Under the pieces are notes generated by a model. It had not been told where the DNA came from and made no database searches. It saw only the letters and a program-made list of their open reading frames with translations. The position numbers and the translations under genes were made by a program. From contig DASUFE010000053.1 of the NCBI GenBank assembly GCA_036274675.1, positions 1-5,314 of the forward strand: a stretch of DNA of 5,314 nt, in the 5' to 3' direction. Positions 1 to 5,221 of the stretch are shown piece after piece; positions within the stretch are counted from its first letter, which is position 1; each line of letters begins with the position of its first letter. This DNA comes from DASUFE01 sp036274675 (GTDB lineage Bacteria > Pseudomonadota > Gammaproteobacteria > HTCC5015).

Positions 1-402
1 CGCGGAGTAAGGCACGTTGTTGGCGGTGTAGGCCAGCATCAGGCCGATGTAGGTAAGGTAGGCCCAGACCACCTTGCCCTCGTAACCCGTATCAGGAGTC
101 AGAAAGGTCAATACCATAAAGAGGCCGAGTACCGGCGCCGAACCCAGTATCCAGGGACGGAACTTGCCCCAGCGGGTGTGGGTGCGGTCCGCGATCATGC
201 CCATGATGATATCGATGATGCCGTCGCCCATGCGCACGACCAGCAGCAGCAACCCGACGTCGACTGCCGTCAGACCGTAGGTATCGGTGTAGAACACCGC
301 GAGGAAGGCCAGCGCGCCGCGCCAGACCAGATTCGCCGCGGCATCGCCGAAGCCGTAGCCGATTTTTTCGATTATAGGAAGCCTGTGTTCGACGCCTGCC
401 AT
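1..402 (-). CDS. GPH-family (MelB-like) sugar:cation symporter, N-terminal part; runs off the left edge
   Basis: Reading the minus strand from ATG at 402 gives 134 uninterrupted codons to the window edge, so the C-terminal two thirds is missing. A GGGGGA ribosome-binding site (409-414) lies 6 nt before the ATG. The protein opens with EKIGYGFGDAAANLVW (about residues 12-27), the usual start of glycoside-pentoside-hexuronide symporters. R57-x2-D60-x3-D64 follows, matching the cation-site pattern R52/D55/D59 of MelB. The loop 2-3 signature DRTHTRWGKFRPWIL is at 72-86 and NNVPYSA at 128-134. Hydrophobic stretches at about 29-38, 49-70, 85-101 and 111-127 fit inner-membrane helices. By family knowledge it imports a sugar, glycoside or short oligosaccharide with Na+ or H+; the substrate cannot be told from this part. 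It is divergent from the esterase gene, suggesting shared regulation. Confidence 0.9.
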   Translation of the reverse strand, partial: MAGVEHRLPIIEKIGYGFGDAAANLVWRGALAFLAVFYTDTYGLTAVDVGLLLLVVRMGDGIIDIIMGMIADRTHTRWGKFRPWILGSAPVLGLFMVLTFLTPDTGYEGKVVWAYLTYIGLMLAYTANNVPYSA

Positions 403-567
403 GATGAATCCCCCGTGAATGTTATTCTGAAGATCTAGTGCTACGGTCTAAGATAACTCTTCCCTGAATCGCCGCCGTTTTTATATATGGCGCGGCGTGA
501 CAACCCCTGAAACCGGCGCCCTGGAAATTCATGGGAATTATCAGGGCAGCATTAAAATCGCTGCGGC

Positions 568-597
568 AGTATAAAAGCCTTTTATAAAGGCTGTCTA
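568..597 (-). promoter_or_regulatory. Putative sigma70-type promoter for the GPH transporter gene
   Basis: On the minus strand TAGACA (597-592, five of six bases of the -35 consensus) is followed after 18 nt by TATACT (573-568, five of six bases of the -10 consensus). Initiation near 561 would leave an untranslated leader of about 160 nt before the transporter ATG at 402, which is long. A perfect palindrome fills the spacer. This is read by eye; no start-site data are available. Confidence 0.45.
576..592. promoter_or_regulatory. Palindromic putative operator in the transporter promoter spacer
   Basis: AGCCTTT-TAT-AAAGGCT is a perfect inverted repeat with 7-bp arms and a 3-bp centre. It lies almost exactly between the predicted -35 and -10 boxes of the minus-strand promoter, where a bound dimeric regulator would block or remodel RNA polymerase binding. 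It is not followed by a T-run in either direction, so a terminator is unlikely. The cognate regulator is unknown. Confidence 0.45.
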
Positions 598-640
598 CCG
601 GCAGAAGTTGCGTCCGCCTGACGCCGGGAATGCGCCCGCG

Positions 641-657
641 TTGGCCACTGTGACCAA
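641..657. promoter_or_regulatory. Near-perfect palindrome over the esterase -35 box (putative operator)
   Basis: TTGGCCACTGTGACCAA is a 17-bp inverted repeat around a central T, with seven of eight arm positions paired. It covers the predicted -35 hexamer of the esterase promoter, a typical place for a repressor operator. Its sequence differs from the palindrome at 576-592, so two regulators may act in this divergent region. The assignment is inferred from position and symmetry only. Confidence 0.4.
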
Positions 658-669
658 GCCTGTTATGAT
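641..669 (+). promoter_or_regulatory. Putative sigma70-type promoter for the esterase gene
   Basis: TTGGCC (641-646) is separated by 17 nt from TATGAT (664-669), with an extended -10 TG at 661-662. Initiation near 676 would give a leader of about 30 nt before the ATG at 708. The -10 box and spacing are good; the -35 box is weak, which suits a regulated promoter. Confidence 0.5.
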
Positions 670-707
670 CGTGCCACATCATAATTCCCTTAATATTCAA
701 GGCCGTC

Positions 708-2606
708 ATGAACAAATACATCGCATTACCGGTATTGCTGCTCGCCAGCGTCCTGACCCAACCCGCGCATGCACAAGCGCTGCGCCTGCCCAAGATATTC
801 GCCGACCACATGGTATTGCAGCGCGATTCCAAGGTCCGCTTCTGGGGCTGGGCCAAGCCGCAGCAGGCGGTCGAAGTGGAAATCAACGGAACCAAGGCGC
901 GGGCCGCCACCGATGCGGAGGGCAAATGGGAACTGATCTTTCCATCCAGCGCCGCCGGCGGGCCTTATGAGATCGCGGTGCGCGCGGGTGAAAGCGGCGC
1001 CATCCGGCTCAAGGACGTTTACTTCGGCGACGTCTGGCTGGCGAGCGGGCAATCGAACATGGAATGGAAGCTTGGCTGGAAGATCAACAATACGGAAATG
1101 GAAATCAAGGACAGCAACTATCCGCTGATCCGTTTCTTCGAAGTACCCAACCGCATCTCCGCCAAACCGCTGACGGACCTTGATGGCGGCCAGTGGAAGC
1201 CGGCAAGTCCCGAAACCGCGGGCGAATTCTCCGCCATCGCCTGGTTTTTCGCCAAACACAATCACAAGGAAAAAAACGTAGCAGTGGGCATCATCGACAG
1301 CACCTGGGGCGGCACGCCGGCGGAAGCCTGGGTGGACGCGCACCGGCTGCTTGATTTCGACCTTTATAAAGACCAGGCGCGCCTGATGCTGGATCCTTCG
1401 GTGGACTGGCCCGCGACAATCGCCGCCAATGAAGCCAACGAAAAGCTGAAACAGGACTTGATTTGGGACAAAAAGCGCGTGCTCGCGCTGAAGGCGCATC
1501 TCCCCAAATATGACGACAGCCAGTGGCGCATCGTCCGGCTCCCCAACGAGCAACCGTTTTTCAACTTCGTATGGTTGCGCAAGAGTTTCGAGCTCGATCA
1601 ACTCGCCGACCGCAACCGGCTGCGCCTGGGCGACCTGGTGCAGGACGCAATGATCTTCGTCAACGGCCAGCTGATCGCTGAAGAGAACTGGCTGACCGAC
1701 GGCTCCACCCACGAGTTGCCGGCCGGAATCCTGAAAAAGGGCCGCAACCTGATCGCGCTGCGCGTGGCCAACGACTGGAACAACGAAGTCTACGCCGGCA
1801 AGGCCGGTCTGATGCGGCTGGACGTGGGCGGGCATGAAATCAACCTCGAGGGCGAATGGCGCTATAACAATACTCTCGAACCGGAAATGCCGACGACCTT
1901 CCGCTACAACTGGAACCCCGGCTTCCTCTATAACGGCATGATCCGTCCGATCGAGGGTTACCGCATGCGCGGCGCCCTCTGGTACCAGGGCGAGAGCAAC
2001 ACCGACCAGCCGCAGGCCTACGCTGAACTGTTCAAGACGCTGATTACCGACTGGCGCGCCAAATGGAATGAGGGCGATTTCCCCTTCCTGTTCGTGCAGC
2101 TGGCGAGCTACGGCGACAAGAGTCCGAACGCGGACTGGCCGCGGCTGCGCGAAGCGCAGACGGCGGCGCTCAAACTTCCCAACACCGGCATGGCGGTCAC
2201 CATCGATATCGGCGACCGGGATGATATACACCCGCGGAACAAGCAGGACGTGGGCAAGCGCCTGTGGCTGAATGCGCGCAAGATCGCGTTCAAGGAAAAC
2301 GTGGACAACATCGGCCCCATGTACAAGAGCCACAAAATCAGCGGCGACAAGATTCTGGTGCGCTTCGATCACGTCGGCCAGGCCTTCATCGCTCCCAACC
2401 CCGAACTCACCGGCTTCACGATCGCCGGCGCGGACAAACAATTCCATCCCGCGCAGGCGCGCTTCAAGGGCGATACCGTCACCGTCTGGAGTCCGGACGT
2501 GCCCTCCCCGGTCGCCGTGCGCTACGCCTGGGAGAATTACATCAAGACCGAACTGTACAACTGGTCCTGGCTGCCCGCGGCGCCGTTTCGTACCGACAAC
2601 TGGTAA
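708..2606 (+). CDS. Secreted sialate O-acetylesterase / SASA-family carbohydrate acetylesterase
   Basis: Full-length, 632 residues, the usual size for this family. It is predicted to hydrolyse O-acetyl esters on sugars; family members act on sialic acids or on acetylated plant glycans such as xylan, and the latter suits the glucanase and sugar-transporter neighbours better. A Sec signal peptide (1-22, ending AHA before Q23) sends it to the periplasm or outside. The N-terminal sheet motif FADHMVLQRD is at 31-40. The nucleophile block GQSNM is at 114-118 with catalytic Ser116. GGTPAEAW (201-208) and ALWYQGESNT (423-432) are conserved blocks. The catalytic Asp/His lies in GDRDDIHPRNK (502-512), probably D505 and H508. 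Residues about 270-375 look like the beta-sandwich domain (GH2 N-terminal-like) usually inserted between the catalytic halves. The start is supported by the signal peptide and a weak AAGG site 5 nt upstream. No frameshift or missing catalytic residue is seen. The exact substrate is uncertain. Confidence 0.93.
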   Translation: MNKYIALPVLLLASVLTQPAHAQALRLPKIFADHMVLQRDSKVRFWGWAKPQQAVEVEINGTKARAATDAEGKWELIFPSSAAGGPYEIAVRAGESGAIRLKDVYFGDVWLASGQSNMEWKLGWKINNTEMEIKDSNYPLIRFFEVPNRISAKPLTDLDGGQWKPASPETAGEFSAIAWFFAKHNHKEKNVAVGIIDSTWGGTPAEAWVDAHRLLDFDLYKDQARLMLDPSVDWPATIAANEANEKLKQDLIWDKKRVLALKAHLPKYDDSQWRIVRLPNEQPFFNFVWLRKSFELDQLADRNRLRLGDLVQDAMIFVNGQLIAEENWLTDGSTHELPAGILKKGRNLIALRVANDWNNEVYAGKAGLMRLDVGGHEINLEGEWRYNNTLEPEMPTTFRYNWNPGFLYNGMIRPIEGYRMRGALWYQGESNTDQPQAYAELFKTLITDWRAKWNEGDFPFLFVQLASYGDKSPNADWPRLREAQTAALKLPNTGMAVTIDIGDRDDIHPRNKQDVGKRLWLNARKIAFKENVDNIGPMYKSHKISGDKILVRFDHVGQAFIAPNPELTGFTIAGADKQFHPAQARFKGDTVTVWSPDVPSPVAVRYAWENYIKTELYNWSWLPAAPFRTDNW

Positions 2607-2614
2607 GAGAAATA

Positions 2615-2888
2615 CTCTCTCGCAGAGCTCGCGGAGGCGCCGTAATAAATAGAGATTGCTCGCCAGGCATGCAAAGAACGCCATGAAATGCTCGTGGGAA
2701 ATAGCAGGGAATTGCCATTTGATCCCGCTCAAGGAAGTACGGCGAACTCCGCGTGAGATTCCATCGCGCCTTGGCGATCCTCGCGCCTCTGCTCGCTCTG
2801 CAAGGAGTCTTATTTCCTGCGGGCATTCCATCGCGTCTTGGCGTTCCCACATGGCGCCTCTGCGCTCTCTGCGAGAGGTCTTCTTCTT
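2615..2888. repeat. Palindromic interspersed repeat element, copy 1
   Basis: This non-coding stretch begins 8 nt after the esterase stop codon. Its outer arms 2615-2641 and 2853-2879 are inverted copies matching at 22 of 27 positions. Weaker pairing continues inwards: about 2669-2710 resembles the reverse complement of about 2812-2845. The left ~95 bp is clearly related in direct orientation to 3804-3897 of copy 2. The last 22 bp (2867-2888) are identical to 4211-4232. The right half is internally duplicated, with related blocks starting at 2758 and 2825. The CTCTGCG-rich character resembles interspersed repeats I recall from many environmental bacterial genomes. I cannot name the family, and no transposase is present, so it would be non-autonomous if mobile. 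Confidence 0.75.
2758..2883 (+). repeat. Tandem degenerate duplication inside repeat copy 1
   Basis: Two blocks share the same order of motifs. ATTCCATCGCGyCTTGGCG starts at 2758 and again at 2825. GCGCCTCTGC, a CTCTGC variant and a GTCTT end follow in each, with ends near 2810 and 2882. The offset is 67 bp at the start and about 71 bp at the end, because the second block carries a short extra stretch before its GCGCCTCTGC. The repeat therefore grew by local duplication or by insertion of one unit next to another. Confidence 0.6.
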
Positions 2889-2901
2889 GTAATGTACAAA
2901 T

Positions 2902-2933
2902 AAAAAACCGCTCCGCGGCCCCGCGGAGCGGTT
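2902..2933 (-). terminator. Rho-independent terminator of the small secreted protein gene
   Basis: The arms 2906-2918 (AACCGCTCCGCGG) and 2921-2933 are perfectly complementary over 13 bp. On the minus strand the GC-rich stem is followed by six T residues (2907-2902), the standard arrangement of an intrinsic terminator. It lies 14 bp past the stop codon at 2948. It lies between convergent genes. In the plus direction the hairpin lacks a T-run, so stopping esterase transcripts there would be less efficient. Confidence 0.92.
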
Positions 2934-2947
2934 CGGGTCTAGAGCGA

Positions 2948-3541
2948 TTACCGGGCGGATTCGGTCAGAATTTCGCCGGGGAAAACGCCCATCGGATTTT
3001 CCAGGTAACGACCCTGTCCGTCGCGCGGGCGCTCGATCTCGGAGTAGATCTTGATCGCCTCGTCGGCGGTTATGATCTGGCACTGGCCCACGCGCTCAAA
3101 GCGGGTGTTGCCGAAGCCGATGGTGGCGCCGTACGCGGCGTCCTCCACCCACTCCTTCCAGTGTCCCGCGCCCTCGTTCTTCTTGCTGGCGGTCACGATT
3201 TCCCATTCCATGCCGTCATGGCCGCCGTTCTTCTGCTGGCCATAGGGCCACTGGAAGTCGCCGTGCATGAACACCTGGTCGCCTTCCTGGGTGGCGCGGC
3301 CGTTCCAGTCCGGATAAGTATCCGATATCCAGACGTAGCGCTGATGACTGCCGACCGTTCCCGCGTAGTAGAAACAGATACCCTGGGTGGCCCACTGATT
3401 GTGGCCTGGGCTGCTGTCGTCGTAGAAGGTGATCGTCCAGCGATTGCCGCCGCTCACCAGGTCCGGGGAGTACGGCGGTGCGGCGTGAGAGGCGCCGGCG
3501 ATCGAGGCGAGTGCGAGAAACGCGCTGACTTTATATTTCAT
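2948..3541 (-). CDS. Small secreted protein of unknown function
   Basis: 197 residues from the ATG at 3541. I prefer this start to the in-frame TTG at 3547 because AAGGAG (3550-3555) lies 8 nt before the ATG. A Sec signal peptide is clear: KYK, a hydrophobic core (about 7-18), then SHA-APP, with cleavage probably after A20. The mature part is rich in Trp, Tyr, Gly and Asp and has no membrane segment. Its alternating pattern (for example RWTITFYDD at 34-42, MEWEIVTA at 111-118) suggests a beta-rich fold. It has just two cysteines, C56 and C154, which could form one disulphide. Notable blocks are YPDWNGRATQEGDQVFMHGD (76-95) and GAGHWKEW (124-131). I do not recognise a named family or catalytic motif. 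It lies downstream of the GH16 gene on the same strand but about 690 bp away across a repeat, so it probably has its own promoter. A glycan-related role is suggested only by context. Confidence 0.88.
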   Translation of the reverse strand: MKYKVSAFLALASIAGASHAAPPYSPDLVSGGNRWTITFYDDSSPGHNQWATQGICFYYAGTVGSHQRYVWISDTYPDWNGRATQEGDQVFMHGDFQWPYGQQKNGGHDGMEWEIVTASKKNEGAGHWKEWVEDAAYGATIGFGNTRFERVGQCQIITADEAIKIYSEIERPRDGQGRYLENPMGVFPGEILTESAR

Positions 3542-3633
3542 GATCAATGCTCCTTGTCTTTACATTGTTCCTTGGGGACAAAACCGCCGCGGCCCGACGC
3601 GCATCCGTGCGTTCAAACCGCGACCGTTTTGTT

Positions 3634-3752
3634 ATTGCGCGCGTGCAATCTAACAACGCGCTGCCCGTCCCGGAAGGCAACGCGTCACACTTTTCCGGAT
3701 TTCAGAAATCCTGCGCCTGACTTGTAGGAAATATCCGACGTGGCATCACGTC
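3634..3752. promoter_or_regulatory. Cluster of three short palindromes upstream of the small secreted protein gene
   Basis: The sequence between the gene and repeat copy 2 (3542-3800) has no credible gene but holds three inverted repeats. ATTGC-GCGCGT-GCAAT (3634-3649) has further outer pairing TGTT/AACA. GGATTT-CAG-AAATCC (3697-3711) and GACGTG-GCAT-CACGTC (3737-3752) are perfect. None has a T-run suggesting a terminator. The first lies about 95-110 bp before the ATG, a plausible operator position. I found no convincing -35/-10 pair, so the promoter itself is not placed. Confidence 0.35.
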
Positions 3753-3800
3753 AACCAAAAGTATGAAGCATTCGATTCCTCATCGCGGAGTTCGCAGGAT

Positions 3801-4232
3801 AAGACCTCTCGCAGAGTCCGCAGAGGCGCTACAGATAAAAGAGATTGCTCGCGGTCACGCAAAGATCGCCACAAAATGCCCGCGGATAAGCAGGAAAATT
3901 TCAGGCCGTAGCCCGGATGGAGCGCAGCGTAATCCGGGGCTTTTTCCTGGATTACGCACACCTTCCCTGGCGTGCGCCCTCCGGGCCTGCTACGCAGTTC
4001 AAAATCGTTCCCGACGATTTTGTTCACTTCGTTCCATCCAGGCTACAGATTTCTGTTTTCTTTTTCCAGCGGGCTGCCGCGAACTCCGCTCTCTCCGCGA
4101 ACGAATTTAACTTAAGCGGCTTGGCGAGCTCAGCGAGAGGTCTTGTTTTCCGGCGAGCTTTTTATCGCGTCTTGGCGGACCCTGCGCCTAAGCATTAGCG
4201 CCTCTGCGGACTCTGCGAGAGGTCTTCTTCTT
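3801..4232. repeat. Palindromic interspersed repeat element, copy 2, with nested insert
   Basis: The outer arms 3801-3831 and 4196-4226 are a perfect 31-bp inverted repeat (AAGACCTCTCGCAGAGTCCG... on the left). The left ~95 bp matches the left part of copy 1 in direct orientation, including AGAGATTGCTCGC and GCAAAGA-CGCC. The block GCGAACTCCGC (4079-4089) matches copy 1 at about 2743-2752, and the last 22 bp are identical to copy 1. The right end again shows a degenerate second unit: AGCGAGAGGTCTT at 4132-4144 and TGCGAGAGGTCTT at 4214-4226. The copy is about 150 bp longer than copy 1, and a different palindromic element at 3908-4046 accounts for the excess. The right edge touches the first base of the GH16 stop codon. 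Confidence 0.78.
3908..4046. repeat. REP/MITE-like palindromic element nested in repeat copy 2
   Basis: The ends GTAGCCCGGATGGA (3908-3921) and TCCATCCAGGCTAC (4033-4046) are inverted copies matching at 13 of 14 positions. Inside are two hairpins. CGTAATCCGGG (3928-3938) pairs with CCTGGATTACG (3946-3956) with one mismatch. CAAAATCGT (4000-4008) pairs perfectly with ACGATTTTG (4014-4022) around a 5-nt loop. The GTAGCCCGGATGGAGCG...AATCCGGG pattern is one I recall as a common interspersed repeat in proteobacterial genomes, often mistranslated as short 'SPDGAQRNPG' proteins. No coding capacity is apparent, so it would depend on an enzyme supplied elsewhere if mobile. Confidence 0.75.
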
Positions 4233-5221
4233 TATTGAAAGACGCGAACGTAGTCGACGTACATGTAGATCGGGAAATCCGCCGGCTGCGGTTCGAGGCC
4301 TTGCGTCAGCCGTCCCGCGAGGGCGAGGTTGAAGATCAGATGGAAGGGCTTGCGGAACTCTTCCATGTTGGCGGGCGTAACGTCGATTACCTGCGTCTGC
4401 ACATCGTCGACGAACCAGCGGATGGCCGTCGCGTCCCATTCCACGGCGTAGGTATGGAACTCGCTCACGTTACCAACCTGCGCCACGTTGACCGCGTTGG
4501 CGTTCTGCCCGAAGGCCCAGTGCTGCACGCCTTCGCGCATGTCCCAGAACGCGTTCTGGTAGGTGAAATTCTCGAAATTCACGTGCTCGAAGATATCGAT
4601 CTCGCCGATGCTCGACCAGTTGGTCGCCACCGAGTCGTAATACGCCATTTCGGCCGCATAATTACCCGTGTAGGTCGCGTCCGAGGAATCGCCCAGCATC
4701 CAGAACGCCGGCCAGCTGCCGGCGATGTTCGGCACCGCGAGGCGCGCCTCGATGCGGCCGTACGTCCAGGATTGCTTGCCCTGGGTGGTGACGCGGCAGG
4801 AAAACTGGAAACGGTTGGCGCCCGCGATCGGCACCGGCACGGCGTCGTAGTCCGCGCGCAGCACCAGGTTGCCCTGCTCCTGGTAGCAGTTCTCGGGCCG
4901 GTACCACTGCCACTCGCCATTGCCCCAGCCCTGAAACTCGCTGAGATCCCGGTTGAGTCCGCTGCCCACATGAAAATTCCAGTTGGCCGGGTTCGGCTGG
5001 CCATAGCCGTTGAACTCGTCGTTCCAGACCAGGTTCTTGAAGACGCTGCTGGAGCTCTTGATTTCAGCAGCGATGGGAATGTCACTCAGGGAAGACACGC
5101 CTGAATACACCTGGCTTGCGGAAGGAGTCTCACCGGAAAAGGTATCGGTGGCCTGCCCCAGAGCCTGACCCGACAGCAGCAGGCCCGACAGCATTGCTCC
5201 GAGCTCAACGAAGTTCTTCAA
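4232..5221 (-). CDS. Secreted GH16 endo-beta-glucanase (laminarinase-like)
   Basis: 329 residues, complete. The start is read as TTG at 5221, supported by AAGGG (5229-5233) 7 nt upstream and by the resulting N-terminus MKNF plus hydrophobic core and ALG-QA, a signal peptide cleaved near residue 22. No in-frame ATG with a site is nearby; ATG at codon 10 would cut into the signal peptide. A low-complexity Ser-rich linker (about 25-60) precedes the GH16 jelly roll, which begins at VWNDEFNG (65-72). GRIEARLAVP is at 155-164 and WPAFWMLGD at 170-178. The catalytic motif GEIDIFEH (206-213) gives nucleophile E207, D209 and acid/base E212 in the ExDxxE form typical of laminarinase-type GH16. HTYAVEWD is at 256-263 and the fold closes with YVDYVRVFQ (321-329). 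By family it retains anomeric configuration and cuts internal beta-1,3 or mixed beta-1,3/1,4 glucan bonds; other GH16 activities remain possible. No terminator is seen; transcripts would run into the adjacent repeat. Confidence 0.93.
   Translation of the reverse strand: MKNFVELGAMLSGLLLSGQALGQATDTFSGETPSASQVYSGVSSLSDIPIAAEIKSSSSVFKNLVWNDEFNGYGQPNPANWNFHVGSGLNRDLSEFQGWGNGEWQWYRPENCYQEQGNLVLRADYDAVPVPIAGANRFQFSCRVTTQGKQSWTYGRIEARLAVPNIAGSWPAFWMLGDSSDATYTGNYAAEMAYYDSVATNWSSIGEIDIFEHVNFENFTYQNAFWDMREGVQHWAFGQNANAVNVAQVGNVSEFHTYAVEWDATAIRWFVDDVQTQVIDVTPANMEEFRKPFHLIFNLALAGRLTQGLEPQPADFPIYMYVDYVRVFQ

Larger units (their letters stand above)
403..707. promoter_or_regulatory. Divergent promoter region between transporter and esterase genes
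   Basis: This 305-bp stretch holds no credible gene. It separates two divergent genes and carries one sigma70-like promoter for each direction plus two different near-perfect palindromes, listed separately. The frames open here are antisense or shadow frames without recognisable protein signatures. Confidence 0.6.

Noticed and set aside
422..925. 167-codon minus-strand frame across the divergent promoter region
   Set aside because: It overlaps the esterase 5' end in antisense and both predicted promoters, with no family resemblance.
2656..2892. 78-codon plus-strand frame in repeat copy 1
   Set aside because: It is made almost entirely of repeat sequence with no ribosome-binding site or protein features.
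726..3083. 785-codon open frame on the minus strand across the esterase gene
   Set aside because: It lies antisense to a clear full-length SASA esterase, is Arg/Val/Gly-rich as expected from a GC-rich shadow frame, has no recognisable domain and runs through the repeat and terminator.
2753..3727. 324-codon open frame on the plus strand
   Set aside because: It starts in repeat copy 1, crosses the terminator hairpin and is antisense to the small secreted protein gene, which has a signal peptide and a ribosome-binding site.
3763..4198. Overlapping 115- and 93-codon plus-strand frames in repeat copy 2
   Set aside because: The peptides, including SPDGAQRNPG, are direct translations of the interspersed repeats, a familiar source of spurious gene calls.
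2615..4232. CRISPR array
   Set aside because: Although repeats recur, they are inverted and degenerate, with no regular repeat-spacer periodicity and no cas genes.
2615..4232. Insertion sequence or composite transposon carrying the small secreted gene
   Set aside because: No transposase is encoded and both repeat copies are short and non-coding, so mobilisation of the gene as cargo is not supported.
4235..5104. 289-codon open frame on the plus strand
   Set aside because: It is antisense to the GH16 gene, whose catalytic motif and signal peptide are unmistakable; the shadow translation has no domain signature.
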